Of a stretch of DNA of 64,000 bases, positions 43,558 through 53,555 are shown piece by piece. The stretch lies in the NCBI RefSeq assembly GCF_009762775.1, contig NZ_CP046401.1:5344001-5408000 (forward strand). The letters are read 5' to 3'. The DNA is from Maribellus comscasis (GTDB lineage Bacteria; Bacteroidota; Bacteroidia; Bacteroidales; Prolixibacteraceae). Within the stretch, counting starts at the first letter, position 1. Every line of letters starts with the position of its first letter. A program made the position numbers and the translations under genes. Under the pieces are notes generated by a model. The model had not been told where the DNA came from and made no database searches. It worked only from the letters and a program-made list of their open reading frames with translations.

Positions 43558-45477
43558 ATGTCAAAAGAAATCAAATTTAGCCTATTATACCGCGATATGT
43601 GGCAGTCTTCGGGGAAGTATGTGCCACGCGTAGATCAACTGTTAAAAGTTGCTCCTGCAATTATAGATATGGGATGTTTTGACCGCGTTGAAACCAATGG
43701 TGGGGGTTTTGAACAGATAAATCTCTTATTCGGGGAAAATCCAAATGTGGCAAACCGGCAATGGACACAACCTTTTAACGATGTTGGTATCCAAACCCAT
43801 ATGCTGGAAAGGGCTTTGAACGGAATTCGGATGAGTCCGGTGCCTGCTGATGTGCGTAAATTAATGTACAAAGTGAAAAAGAAGCAGGGAACAGATATCG
43901 CCCGTTCTTTTTGCGGTTTAAATGATCCAAGAAACCTGGAAGGTTCAATTAAATATGCCAAAGAAGGAGGAATGATTTCTCAGGCAGCATTGAGTTTGAC
44001 TATTTCAAAAGTTCACACCGTTGAGTATTATACAAACCTTGCAAACCAATTGATCGAAATGGGAGCTGACGAGATTTGTATAAAAGATATGGCAGGGATT
44101 GGTCGTCCGGCCTACCTGGGTAAATTGGTGAAAAATATTAAAGACAGCCATCCGGAAACCGTTGTTCAGTATCATTCGCACTCCGGTCCCGGTTTTGCAA
44201 TGGCCTCTATTTTGGAAGTAGCCCGTGCAGGAGCCGATTATATTGATGTGGGTATGGAACCGCTTTCATGGGGAACCGGACATGTCGATTTACTGGCTGT
44301 TCAGGCGATGTTAAAAGATGCAGGTTTCTCAGTGCCGGAAATTAATATGAAAGCATACATGGAAGTGCGTTCACTGACCCAGAGTTTTATCGACGACTTT
44401 TTAGGCCTATACATCAATCCAAAAAACAGGCTGATGAATTCGTTGTTGATTGGTCCCGGTTTGCCCGGTGGAATGATGGGAAGTTTGATGGCTGATTTGG
44501 AAAATAATCTGTCGAGTTTAAATAAATGGAAAGCCAAACGAGGCCAGAAAGAGCTTACTCAGGATGATCTGCTTGTTAAATTGTTTGACGAAGTAGAACA
44601 CATTTGGCCAATGTTAGGATATCCTCCGCTGGTAACACCATTTAGCCAGTATGTGAAAAATCTGGCGCTGATGAATGTAATTCAGCTGGAAAAAGGAAAA
44701 GAGCGCTGGTCGATGATCGCTGACAATATCTGGGATATGATTTTGGGTAAATCAGGAAAATTACCCGGAGAATTGTCTCCCGAAATTATAAAGTTGGCTG
44801 AAAAGCAAGGCCGCGAATTCTATACTGGAAATCCACAGGATTTATATCCTGATAACCTGGAATCTTTCAAAGAAGAAATGAAAGCCAACAATTGGGATTT
44901 TGGCCAGGATGATGAAGAATTGTTTGAATTGGCAATGCACCCGGAACAGTACCGCGCATACAAGTCAGGCGAGGCAAAAGCTGCATTTGAAGCTGATTTG
45001 GCAGCGAAAAAAGCTCCGAAAGAGGAAGCCAAACCTGTTGCTAAAAATGGAAAAGCAGTTGCTGCAGATTCAAATGGCTGTGAGCCTCGTAACCTGAATA
45101 TTGAAGTGAACGGAGAAAAATTTGTTGTTAAAGTTTCTTGTGGCGAGGGTGATAAAAATGGGTCAGCCAATGGAAAAGCCCGGGTGGAAAGTGCTCCGCT
45201 TAACGGAAACGGGAAAATCAATGGGAATGGTAATGGAAGCGCTAATCTTGCAGAAGTAATTGCACCGTTGGAAGGAAAATTCTTTTTAACCAAAGATTCA
45301 TCGGAAACAGCTGTAAAACCAGGCGATAATGTAAACGAAGGAGATGTAATCGGATACATTGAATCGATGAAAACTTACAATGCCATTATCGCAGAAACCT
45401 CGGGAAAGGTAGTTGAGGTATGTTTGGCAAACGGAGAAGTAGTTGAAGAAGATGATGTACTTTTAAAGTTGCAGTAA
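43558..45477 (+). CDS. oadA: Oxaloacetate decarboxylase alpha subunit / carboxyltransferase with biotin domain
   Basis: 639 residues. The N-terminal carboxyltransferase TIM barrel (about residues 1-300) carries the Bacteroidota-type RDMWQSSGKYVPR in place of the usual RDAHQS motif. The metal-site HSH (VQYHSHSGPG) and the carbamylated-Lys motif ICIKDMAG are kept. A conserved carboxylase domain, then an Asn/Gly-rich linker (about 545-563), lead to a biotinyl domain with ESMKT, where Lys605 should be biotinylated. It transfers CO2 from oxaloacetate or a related acid to biotin, and the beta subunit then decarboxylates carboxybiotin and pumps Na+. The oadB start lies 3 bp after its stop. The substrate (oxaloacetate or methylmalonyl-CoA) is not certain. 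Confidence 0.92.
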   Translation: MSKEIKFSLLYRDMWQSSGKYVPRVDQLLKVAPAIIDMGCFDRVETNGGGFEQINLLFGENPNVANRQWTQPFNDVGIQTHMLERALNGIRMSPVPADVRKLMYKVKKKQGTDIARSFCGLNDPRNLEGSIKYAKEGGMISQAALSLTISKVHTVEYYTNLANQLIEMGADEICIKDMAGIGRPAYLGKLVKNIKDSHPETVVQYHSHSGPGFAMASILEVARAGADYIDVGMEPLSWGTGHVDLLAVQAMLKDAGFSVPEINMKAYMEVRSLTQSFIDDFLGLYINPKNRLMNSLLIGPGLPGGMMGSLMADLENNLSSLNKWKAKRGQKELTQDDLLVKLFDEVEHIWPMLGYPPLVTPFSQYVKNLALMNVIQLEKGKERWSMIADNIWDMILGKSGKLPGELSPEIIKLAEKQGREFYTGNPQDLYPDNLESFKEEMKANNWDFGQDDEELFELAMHPEQYRAYKSGEAKAAFEADLAAKKAPKEEAKPVAKNGKAVAADSNGCEPRNLNIEVNGEKFVVKVSCGEGDKNGSANGKARVESAPLNGNGKINGNGNGSANLAEVIAPLEGKFFLTKDSSETAVKPGDNVNEGDVIGYIESMKTYNAIIAETSGKVVEVCLANGEVVEEDDVLLKLQ

Positions 45478-45480
45478 AAC

Positions 45481-46686
45481 ATGCAGGATATTTTTTTGAG
45501 ATTGTTTGAAATGACCGCTTTGGGAGACATTACATTCAAAACGGTTATTATGTGGGTTATAGCATTTGTTTTGCTGTATTTGGGAATTAAAAAGAAGTAC
45601 GAACCGTTATTGCTTGTTCCGATTGGTTTTGGCGTATTACTGGCCAATTTCCCCGGAGCAAACATGGGAATTGTTCCGTCCGATTTTGTTGAACTTGATG
45701 CGGGAAGGTATAAGAACCTGTTCGAAATTGCCCACGATTACGGAATTATGAATTACCTGTATTATTCTCTGATTAAAACAGGTTTCCTTCCGCCTATTAT
45801 TTTTATGGGCGTAGGGGCTCTAACCGATTTTGGACCGATGTTACGAAACCTGAGACTTGCTTTCTTTGGGGCTGCGGCTCAAATCGGAATCTTTACGGTT
45901 ATGATTGCCGCGATATACATGGGATTTACCATAAAAGAAGCAGCCTCACTTGGAATTATCGGTGGTGCCGACGGACCAACTGCAATTTACACAACCATTA
46001 TGTTGGCTCCGCATCTGCTCGGGCCAATTGCAATTGCCGCGTATTCCTACATGGCGTTGGTGCCGGTAATTATTCCCTTGGTGGCAAAGACTCTAATGAA
46101 TAAAAAGGAGTTTACGATTAGTATGAAGGAAATGGATAAAAAGTATCCGCCAAAACATCAGATTAAAAACCTGAAAACAGTAAAAATAGTCTTCCCGATT
46201 GCACTCGGAACAGTTGTAGCTATTTTGGTTCCTTCGTCAGTACCACTTTTGGGGATGTTGCTTTTTGGTAACCTTGTAAAGGAAATTGGGACTTCAACAA
46301 GTCGTTTGTCAGAAGCAGCAACCGGACCAATTATGAATACAGCGACTATTTTTCTTGGGCTGGCAGTGGGAGCTACAATGACTTCGGACGTTTTTCTTAC
46401 ACCTAAAACACTGGGAATTGTGGTTGGTGGTTTTATTGCCTTTGCAATATCAATTAGCGGAGGTATTTTGGCGGTGAAAGTGTACAATATTTTTTCCAAA
46501 AAGAAAATTAATCCACTTGTAGGCGCAACCGGATTAAGCGCTGTTCCGATGGCGTCGCGTGTAGCAAATGAACTGGCTTTAAAATATGACCCGAAAAACC
46601 ATATTTTACAGTACTGCATGGCGAGCAACATATCAGGTGTTATTGGTTCAGCTGTTGCAGCCGGGGTATTAATTTCTTTGGTTTAA
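45481..46686 (+). CDS. oadB: Na+-pumping decarboxylase beta subunit
   Basis: 401 residues with about nine to eleven membrane segments. It couples decarboxylation of carboxybiotin to export of two Na+ ions. Family motifs include FMGVGALTDFGPML (about 103-116), the sodium-site region GIIGGADGPTAIYT (about 158-171, with the conserved Asp) and the C-terminal GLSAVPMASRVANELA. It is the last gene of the operon and is closed by a strong terminator. With oadG and oadA it makes a complete primary sodium pump, which could energise the SSS symporter encoded upstream in this window. Confidence 0.95.
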   Translation: MQDIFLRLFEMTALGDITFKTVIMWVIAFVLLYLGIKKKYEPLLLVPIGFGVLLANFPGANMGIVPSDFVELDAGRYKNLFEIAHDYGIMNYLYYSLIKTGFLPPIIFMGVGALTDFGPMLRNLRLAFFGAAAQIGIFTVMIAAIYMGFTIKEAASLGIIGGADGPTAIYTTIMLAPHLLGPIAIAAYSYMALVPVIIPLVAKTLMNKKEFTISMKEMDKKYPPKHQIKNLKTVKIVFPIALGTVVAILVPSSVPLLGMLLFGNLVKEIGTSTSRLSEAATGPIMNTATIFLGLAVGATMTSDVFLTPKTLGIVVGGFIAFAISISGGILAVKVYNIFSKKKINPLVGATGLSAVPMASRVANELALKYDPKNHILQYCMASNISGVIGSAVAAGVLISLV

Positions 46687-46714
46687 CAGAGAACTATTTT
46701 TTTTAATAACTGTT

Positions 46715-46755
46715 ATCCTGATACTATAATACAATTTATAGTATCAGGATTTTTT
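46715..46755 (+). terminator. Terminator of the oad operon
   Basis: A perfect 15-bp stem (ATCCTGATACTATAA and complement, loop of 6) followed by TTTTT, 29 bp after the oadB stop. Confidence 0.92.
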
Positions 46756-46899
46756 GTTGTGATTTCTATGAAACAGCGATTGTTATAGGGCTAGAATTGC
46801 TTAACAAAAAGTTAAATGAAAAAAATTGATGTGTTTAAATAATTATCATAATTTCTAAAAAATTCGAATAACAATTAAATCTTTTAAAACATTACGTTC

Positions 46900-47418
46900 A
46901 TGAAAAAGATCACTTTAGTTTTTTGCGCATTATTATTTGTCGGTACAATTGCCAAAGCGCAGGCGCCTTTACAGGAAGGAGAAATGCAGATAAATGGCGG
47001 AGTTGGTTTGTCAAATTATGGATTACCGTTATATGGCGGACTTGAGTATGGAATTGGTTACAATATTTCGGTTGGAGGCGAAGTAAGTTATCGCGGTTAC
47101 CACGAAACTTATTCATCTACCAAATGGAATCATGCTATTTTTACTGCGGCAGCCATCGGAAATTACCATTTTAATGAATTACTGGAAATTCCCTCCGAGT
47201 GGGATTTTTACGCAGGTTTGTCTCTCGGTTACTCTGCCTGGTCTTCAAAATACGATGGAAACGGAAGTTTTAGCTATGCCGGTAGTGGTGGCTCCGGTTT
47301 ATATCTGGTTGGCCAAATTGGCGGGCGTTACTTCTTTAATGAAAATGTTGGTTTGAATGTTGAATTAGGAGGTGGAAATTATTCCGGTGGTAAAATTGGA
47401 GTTACTATAAAGTTGTAA
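46900..47418 (+). CDS. Small outer-membrane beta-barrel protein
   Basis: 172 residues with a clear signal peptide cleaved after AKAQA (about residue 22). The mature part alternates hydrophobic and polar residues with many Gly and aromatic positions (GGVGLSNYGLPLYGGLEYGIGYNISVGGEVSYRGY is the region; each strand is 8-10 residues), typical of an eight-stranded barrel of the OmpX/porin_2-like class. It ends in a charged-hydrophobic strand (KIGVTIKL), suited to BAM recognition. It is monocistronic, between two terminators. The role is unknown; adhesion or envelope stability is common for the class. Confidence 0.75.
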   Translation: MKKITLVFCALLFVGTIAKAQAPLQEGEMQINGGVGLSNYGLPLYGGLEYGIGYNISVGGEVSYRGYHETYSSTKWNHAIFTAAAIGNYHFNELLEIPSEWDFYAGLSLGYSAWSSKYDGNGSFSYAGSGGSGLYLVGQIGGRYFFNENVGLNVELGGGNYSGGKIGVTIKL

Positions 47419-47456
47419 AAACAGGTAATAACGTGTTTGTATTTAAATAGAGCATC

Positions 47457-47497
47457 AGGAGTTGCTGTTGAATATTTTTAATTTAACAGCAACTCCT
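47457..47497. terminator. Convergent terminator
   Basis: A 13-bp stem (AGGAGTTGCTGTT with AACAGCAACTCCT, loop of 15) between the plus-strand barrel gene and the minus-strand gene ending at 47537. T-rich sequence follows on both sides. Confidence 0.8.
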
Positions 47498-47536
47498 AAA
47501 TTTTTATCACTTTTTGAACCAAATTTGATTAATCAT

Positions 47537-48688
47537 TTAGATATCCCCGAGTGCTACGCCAAGCGAAACCGTAAAATAAAGATCTCCTCCTTTTGAAATT
47601 TCCTTATTCGAAAGAAAATAGTCGTAGCCAACACTTGGCCTTAGAAACAAAAATCCTCCCGGACTGTAAATATTTTTACTCTGCCATTTTTTTAAAACAA
47701 AATCGCAGGACGCACCAACGCCCGGACAAAACGTTCCGATGAGGTTATTTTTGGGTTCCGAATCGTTATCGTCAGCCAGCGATGATTGAGAGTTTATCTC
47801 ATAGCCACCAATAACGAGGTATGGGTAAAAGTTCACTTTATCAGTCGAATACAACGATTGTCCGATTTTCAGACCGTATTTTAAACTGCTTATTTTGTCG
47901 CCGGCGGGATGTGTCCAGTTTTTATCTTTTACCGGCATATCGTTTTTCGAAACTTCACGGCTTACGCTTCCGCCCATAAATAATGAAAGATACAGACGAT
48001 TCAAAAATCCATCAATTTCAAAATTCATTATGTGCATATGCGAATCAAAATTGTCTGTAATGTTTCCGTTCAGAAATTCATTCCCGTACCCCAGACAAAA
48101 ATTCATTCTTCCTGTAAATGTTAATTGCCGGAGTTGATTTATAAAAACAACGTATTCGGAATCGGGATTACCTTTTACATAATTTTTTAGCGATTTATTG
48201 AGCTCAGAATAATCATCGTTCATATAATACCTGATGTATAAACGAATCACTTTTTTATCGGCCTCGGAAAGTTGGCTTTTGTCCAAATCTTCCATGATAA
48301 AAGACATCTCTGTTCCAAGATACTGATGAATTTGATCTGAAATCGATTCTACCTGAAAGGTTTGTACTTTACCTTCCAGCAGCGAATCCCAGTTTTTTGC
48401 ATTATAAAGGAAAAGTTCAAAATTCCGGTTCGCCAGCGAAAAAAGAATCTCTTCCGCGGGATACAGAACAATGTATTTTTCATCTACTGTATTTTTTAGA
48501 TAATTAAGCGTTGAAACCGCTCCGTCATGGTCACCCGAAATGGTTTTATCCGCAAGCAGTTTTCTTCCGTTTCTGATGATTAATTCCGTAGAGTCGGTAA
48601 ATGCTATGATTTCCTTTTTTATATCGTCCTGAGCAAAAGTAGTTGTTGCAGAAAACACCAGGAGAAAGAGGATGATGTGTCGTTTCAT
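47537..48688 (-). CDS. Hypothetical exported protein, possible outer-membrane barrel
   Basis: 383 residues from MKRHIILFLLVF, a good signal peptide ending TTFAQ; the frame extends 26 codons upstream but without export logic. Residues about 20-190 are helical (KYIVLYPAEEILFSLANRNFE). From about 195 the pattern turns to beta strands with Gly and aromatics (FTGRMNFCLGYGNEF, LYLSLFMGGSV, GFLFLRPSVGYDYF), and the chain ends in YFTVSLGVALGDI, as an outer-membrane barrel would. I do not recognise a named family. It is downstream of arcB on the same strand with an 83-bp gap, but functional coupling is not evident. Confidence 0.65.
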   Translation of the reverse strand: MKRHIILFLLVFSATTTFAQDDIKKEIIAFTDSTELIIRNGRKLLADKTISGDHDGAVSTLNYLKNTVDEKYIVLYPAEEILFSLANRNFELFLYNAKNWDSLLEGKVQTFQVESISDQIHQYLGTEMSFIMEDLDKSQLSEADKKVIRLYIRYYMNDDYSELNKSLKNYVKGNPDSEYVVFINQLRQLTFTGRMNFCLGYGNEFLNGNITDNFDSHMHIMNFEIDGFLNRLYLSLFMGGSVSREVSKNDMPVKDKNWTHPAGDKISSLKYGLKIGQSLYSTDKVNFYPYLVIGGYEINSQSSLADDNDSEPKNNLIGTFCPGVGASCDFVLKKWQSKNIYSPGGFLFLRPSVGYDYFLSNKEISKGGDLYFTVSLGVALGDI

Positions 48689-48771
48689 TGTTGTATTGGT
48701 TACGTTGTGTTGGCCGAAGCTAACAGTTTTTTTTACTGTTTGTTTTAAGACGTCGAAAAATTTCAAAAATG

Positions 48772-49770
48772 TTAAGTCAATGTTGCTACCATCACCGCTT
48801 TTATTGTGTGAAGTCGGTTTTCAGCCTGGTCAAAAACAACAGAAGCTTTGCTTTCAAAAACTTCTTCTGTTACCTCCATGGCATCGATACCAAATTTCTG
48901 ATAAATTTCTTCACCGATTTTTGTATCACGGTTGTGAAAAGCAGGTAAACAATGCAGAAATTTCACATTCGGATTTCCGGTTGATTTTATCACATTTGTG
49001 TTGACCTGGTAGGGGAGAAGCATTTGAATCCGATCGGCCCAAACTTCCTGAGGTTCACCCATTGAGACCCATACATCGGTATATAAAAAGTCGCAATCTT
49101 TTACCGCTTTCTCAACGTTCTCTGAAACGGTTATTTTTGCTCCCGTAGTTCTGGCAATTTTAAGACATTCGTTTTGAAGTTCCCCCGAAGGTTGACAGTT
49201 TTTTGGCGCAGCCGCCTTGAAATCCATTCCAAGTTTTGCCGCTCCCACCATCAATGAATTGCCCATATTATTTCTTGCATCTCCTAGATAGCAGAGTTTT
49301 ATCTCAGAAAAAGGCTTGTTTGAGTGTTCTTTTATGGTAAGAAAATCAGCCAGAATCTGAGTAGGGTGAAATTCATTTGTCAATCCGTTCCAAACCGGAA
49401 CACCTGCATGTTTTGCCAGTTCCTCAACAACATTTTGTCCAAATCCGCGGTATTCAATTGCATCATACATTCTGCCCAAAACCCGTGCGGTGTCCTTCAT
49501 CGATTCTTTTTGACCAATTTGCGAACCGGTTGGACCAAGATACGTAACATGAGCTCCCTGGTCGTAGGCAGCTACTTCAAAAGCACAGCGTGTGCGTGTT
49601 GATGCTTTTTCAAAAATGAGAGCTATATTTTTTCCTTTTAATAGACGATCTTCTGTCTGGCTTTTTTTTGCGTATTTCAAATCTTCGGCAAGTTCCAACA
49701 GGTAATAAATTTCCTCCGGTGTAAAGTCAAGTAATTTTAAAAAGCTCCGGTTTTCAAGGTTAATGGCCAT
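48772..49770 (-). CDS. arcB: Ornithine carbamoyltransferase, catabolic type
   Basis: 332 residues. It interconverts citrulline plus phosphate with ornithine plus carbamoyl phosphate. The carbamoyl-phosphate loop FEKASTRTR (residues about 53-61), the YRGF segment, the HPTQILAD motif (about 133) and the late ornithine motif FLHCLPAFH are intact. It sits 31 bp after the carbamate kinase gene, which favours the catabolic direction: citrulline to carbamoyl phosphate, then ATP. No arginine deiminase gene (arcA) lies in the window, so citrulline would come from elsewhere. The name arcB follows context; an anabolic ArgF cannot be excluded from sequence alone. Confidence 0.92.
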   Translation of the reverse strand: MAINLENRSFLKLLDFTPEEIYYLLELAEDLKYAKKSQTEDRLLKGKNIALIFEKASTRTRCAFEVAAYDQGAHVTYLGPTGSQIGQKESMKDTARVLGRMYDAIEYRGFGQNVVEELAKHAGVPVWNGLTNEFHPTQILADFLTIKEHSNKPFSEIKLCYLGDARNNMGNSLMVGAAKLGMDFKAAAPKNCQPSGELQNECLKIARTTGAKITVSENVEKAVKDCDFLYTDVWVSMGEPQEVWADRIQMLLPYQVNTNVIKSTGNPNVKFLHCLPAFHNRDTKIGEEIYQKFGIDAMEVTEEVFESKASVVFDQAENRLHTIKAVMVATLT

Positions 49771-49801
49771 ATCTTTCTTTTTTGTTCTTTATTTTTGAAT
49801 T

Positions 49802-50758
49802 TTACTTTTCGTATTCCATTGTTATTTTCGAACCAAACGATTTGTCTTCCAGTTTTTTGGCTTCAGTTATCACACTCTTTTTGCCCCCGTTTTTTACAAA
49901 ATTGAGACATGCTTTAATTTTGGGTTCCATTGTTCCTTCTGAGAATGTCCCCATCTCAAGATATTTTAGCGTATCAACATAATCTAAAAACTCGAGTTTT
50001 TCCTGGTTTGGTTCTCCAAAGTTTTTATAAATAAACGAAACATCGGTAAGAATATAAAGCTCGTCGGCATTTATGTTGGTCGCCAGCAAGCTTGAAGCCA
50101 TATCTTTATCGATTACAGCATCCAGTGTTCTTACATTTTTCTCGTCATCATAGTATACGGGAATTCCTCCGCCCCCTGCAGCAATAACAATGTTGCCTTT
50201 TCTGACCAACGATTCAATCGTGTCTTTATTTATTATCTCCAGCGGAACAGGCGAGGGAACAACCCTTCTGTATTTGCCTTCAGCTTTTGTTGTGGTTTTA
50301 AAAGTCCATTTTTTTTCTTTAGTCAGCCTGTCAGCTTCTTCCCGGGTATATAGTTTCCCAATTCTTTTTGACGGATCTGAAAATGCCGGATCATTCCGGT
50401 CTACTTCAACCAGTGTTACCATTGTAATAATATTCTTCTGAATACCATGCTGTTTGAGCACATTCCGCATCATCCTCTCAAGCATGTAGCCAATCCCTCC
50501 CTGCGAATCGGCAACACATATATCAAGTGGCATCGGGGCAATATTATAAACTTGTTCACCGGCATCATTACGCATCAAAATATTTCCTACCTGGGGGCCG
50601 TTTCCGTGCGTTATAACCAGCTCATAACCATCATTTATCAGATGAACAAGGTTTTCCAGTGTCTCGGTAGAATTCTGTTCCTGCTGTTCAATTGTTCCTT
50701 CCTCGTTATCCCTTAAAATGGCATTGCCACCAAGAGCTACAACTGCCAGTTTTTTCAT
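49802..50758 (-). CDS. arcC: Carbamate kinase
   Basis: 318 residues. It makes ATP from ADP and carbamoyl phosphate, giving carbamate, which breaks down to ammonia and CO2. The amino-acid-kinase signature VALGGNAIL (about residues 7-15), THGNGPQVGNI (about 49-59), PSPVPLEI (about 166-173) and VIAAGGGGIPV (about 189-199) are present, as is AVIDKDMAS (about 214-222). It precedes arcB on the same strand and probably shares its transcript. The start ATG at 50758 matches the family N-terminus. No Arg-specific regulator or antiporter gene is adjacent. Confidence 0.95.
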   Translation of the reverse strand: MKKLAVVALGGNAILRDNEEGTIEQQEQNSTETLENLVHLINDGYELVITHGNGPQVGNILMRNDAGEQVYNIAPMPLDICVADSQGGIGYMLERMMRNVLKQHGIQKNIITMVTLVEVDRNDPAFSDPSKRIGKLYTREEADRLTKEKKWTFKTTTKAEGKYRRVVPSPVPLEIINKDTIESLVRKGNIVIAAGGGGIPVYYDDEKNVRTLDAVIDKDMASSLLATNINADELYILTDVSFIYKNFGEPNQEKLEFLDYVDTLKYLEMGTFSEGTMEPKIKACLNFVKNGGKKSVITEAKKLEDKSFGSKITMEYEK

Positions 50759-51005
50759 GATAAATCATTTAATCTTCAAACAAACTTAAAAATTTGGGGG
50801 AATCTAAAATATGGAGTTTTGTCATCTTTACCGTTGTCTACCCTATTATAAAACAGTGGCTTAATTTTTTTAGTTACAATTTTTCGGCTGACATCTGTTT
50901 TGGATGACAGATTATTGAGCGGATATTTTTTTTACTAACACTTTGCATTTTATATGATTCAATTTTATGAAGAAAATATTCACCTGCTACCTGCGTTTTT
51001 TTAGT

Positions 51006-51013
51006 TAGATTTG
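51006..51013 (+). promoter_or_regulatory. ftsK promoter -7 box
   Basis: TAGATTTG matches TAnnTTTG 26 bp before the ftsK ATG. A -33 partner is not obvious. Confidence 0.45.
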
Positions 51014-51039
51014 CATTTTATTAAACAAATATTTTTGAA

Positions 51040-53445
51040 ATGGCCGTAAAACGAAAAAAGCCAAAAAATCCAACAAAAAAAGCTAAAAAATCAAGAACTC
51101 CATTTTTTAAAAATGAGAAGTTTAAGTTTGTTTTTGGAGTTTTGGTTTTATTGGTTGCAAGCTATTTGTTGATAGCCTTTATTTCGTTTTTGTTTTTTGG
51201 GGCTGCCGATCAAAGCAAGCTTGACTTACCGTGGTCAGAACTCGTATTTGATTCAACCATTAAAGTTCAGAATAAAGCCGGTAAAACAGGAGCCTGGCTC
51301 TCGGAAGTTGTCTTTAATCAGGGATTTGGACTGGCTTCTTTTATTTTTATTTATCTGCTGGCTATAATCGGTTTTAAAATACTGGGGAGAAATAAAGGGC
51401 GATTTAGCAAAAATTTCTTTTTTAGTTTTGTTCTGCTGATATGGTTGTCGGTGACACTCGGGTTGATTTTTACAAAAACCGAAGGAGGATCTGCTATATA
51501 TGCCGGTGGGAAATACGGATTTGTACTTAGTAACTGGTTGAGTTCACTTATCGGGACATTCGGTGTTGTTTTGCTTTTGTTTGTTTCCGCTGTTATAATT
51601 TTTGTTGTCCGGTTTGACAAAGGATATCACTGGCTTAAAAACCGGCTAAGAAGAAAAGAGAAGGTTGATATTCCAGCTTTTGAAGAAGAACAGGAACCTT
51701 TAGAAGATTCCAATATTACTGACGAATCAATTTCAAAAGTTATTGAAGACGACGATATCGTAAAAGCAATTTTTGAGCCCGACTCGGAAGAAGATGATTC
51801 ACTTGAAGTGGAAATTGCTTCAAAAGAAGAAAAAGACGAGGAAGTAAATGAAGAAAAAAGAGAAGAAGAGGAGGAACTGGAGTTAACCGTTAAAAAAATT
51901 CAGGAAGAGGAAGGAGACCCGATTCAGAATGAGGAAATGGAAGATTACGATCCCACCCTCGATTTATCGGAATTTAAATTCCCCACACTTGAACTTTTGG
52001 AAGACCACAATTTTGGAAACGCTGAAGTAAGCAACGAGGAGTTAATTTCAAATAAAAACAAAATTGTTGAAACACTTCGTCATTATAAGATTGAAATTAC
52101 AAAAATCAGGGCTACCATTGGTCCAACGATTACTTTATACGAAATAGTGCCCGCTCCCGGTATTCGCATTTCAAAAATTAAAAATCTGGAGGATGATATT
52201 GCACTTAGCCTGGCGGCTTTGGGAATTCGAATCATCGCCCCTATTCCCGGGAGGGGAACCATCGGTATTGAAGTTCCTAATCAGAGTCCGGAAGTGGTTT
52301 CAATGCGTTCTATTTTAAGTTCAAAGAAATTTCAGGAGAATACTGCGGAACTTCCGGTTGCACTGGGAAAGACCATTTCGAATGAAACCTATTTGTTTGA
52401 TTTGGTTAAGATGCCTCATATTCTGGTTGCGGGGGCCACTGGGCAGGGGAAATCGGTTGGGGTAAATGTAATTATTACTTCCTTGCTGTATAAAAAACAT
52501 CCGTCACAATTAAAATTTGTTTTTGTAGACCCCAAGAAGGTAGAGTTAAACCTCTATTCGGTACTTGAAAAACACTACCTCGCAAAACTTCCCGGCGAAG
52601 AAGAGCCGGTTATTACTGATATTCAAAAAGTAAAAAATACATTGAATTCCATTAACGTTGAAATGGATCAGCGTTATGATCTGTTAAAAAAGGCACATGC
52701 ACGAAATGTAAAAGAGTACAACAAAAAATTTATAAGCCGCAAGTTAAATCCTGAAAAAGGGCACAAGTATATGCCTTATATTGTGGTTATTATAGATGAG
52801 TTTGCCGATTTGATAATGACAGCCGGAAAAGAGATTGAATTGCCAATTGCAAGGATTGCACAGTTGGCACGTGCCGTTGGTATTCATATGATAATAGCCA
52901 CACAACGTCCCTCAACAAACATTATAACGGGGGTAATAAAAGCGAACTTCCCTGCGCGAATTGCATTTAAGGTGGCTTCGATGATTGACTCCAGAACAAT
53001 TCTGGATACACCGGGTGCAAACCAGCTTATCGGGAAAGGAGATATGTTAATCGCATCAGGAAGCAATATTACCCGTGTACAGTGCGCATTTGTGGACACT
53101 CCAGAAGTGGAAAAAGTATGTTCTTTTATTTCGGAACAAAGAGGTTACCCAACCGCATTTTTGTTACCTGAATATGTTGGAGATGATGAACCAGGGCCGG
53201 GAGAAGTTGACCTGAACAATAAAGATGAATTGTTTGATGACGCAGCACGTGTGGTTGTGATGAACCAGATGGGATCTACATCAATGATTCAGCGAAAATT
53301 TTCAATTGGTTACAACCGGGCAGGAAGAATAATGGATCAATTGGAGGCTGCCGGTGTTGTTGGACCCAGTGAAGGAAGTAAAGCACGACAGGTACTTATT
53401 CAGGATGAATACAGTTTGGAACAATTGTTGAATGATTTAAATTAG
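51040..53445 (+). CDS. ftsK: DNA translocase FtsK
   Basis: 801 residues. Four N-terminal membrane helices (about residues 30-190) anchor it at the division septum. A Glu/Asp-rich linker (about 205-310) follows. The motor part has the alpha and beta domains with Walker A GATGQGKSVGVN (about 467-478) and Walker B VVIIDEFADL (about 583-592), plus RPSTNIITG. The C-terminal gamma winged helix (MIQRKFSIGYNRAGRIMDQL) should read the polar KOPS-like sequence and activate XerCD at dif. A Xer recombinase is encoded at 56298, on the same strand. Short linker, otherwise a complete protein. Confidence 0.95.
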   Translation: MAVKRKKPKNPTKKAKKSRTPFFKNEKFKFVFGVLVLLVASYLLIAFISFLFFGAADQSKLDLPWSELVFDSTIKVQNKAGKTGAWLSEVVFNQGFGLASFIFIYLLAIIGFKILGRNKGRFSKNFFFSFVLLIWLSVTLGLIFTKTEGGSAIYAGGKYGFVLSNWLSSLIGTFGVVLLLFVSAVIIFVVRFDKGYHWLKNRLRRKEKVDIPAFEEEQEPLEDSNITDESISKVIEDDDIVKAIFEPDSEEDDSLEVEIASKEEKDEEVNEEKREEEEELELTVKKIQEEEGDPIQNEEMEDYDPTLDLSEFKFPTLELLEDHNFGNAEVSNEELISNKNKIVETLRHYKIEITKIRATIGPTITLYEIVPAPGIRISKIKNLEDDIALSLAALGIRIIAPIPGRGTIGIEVPNQSPEVVSMRSILSSKKFQENTAELPVALGKTISNETYLFDLVKMPHILVAGATGQGKSVGVNVIITSLLYKKHPSQLKFVFVDPKKVELNLYSVLEKHYLAKLPGEEEPVITDIQKVKNTLNSINVEMDQRYDLLKKAHARNVKEYNKKFISRKLNPEKGHKYMPYIVVIIDEFADLIMTAGKEIELPIARIAQLARAVGIHMIIATQRPSTNIITGVIKANFPARIAFKVASMIDSRTILDTPGANQLIGKGDMLIASGSNITRVQCAFVDTPEVEKVCSFISEQRGYPTAFLLPEYVGDDEPGPGEVDLNNKDELFDDAARVVVMNQMGSTSMIQRKFSIGYNRAGRIMDQLEAAGVVGPSEGSKARQVLIQDEYSLEQLLNDLN

Positions 53446-53555
53446 AACGCTGTAATTTTTCAATTTAAATTGTGTTGAAGACAATGAAAATTGGTTGGCG
53501 TTCCTGAATGTTTCCAAATTTTTTGAATATTTGCAGCCGAAAAAATTAAAAACAG

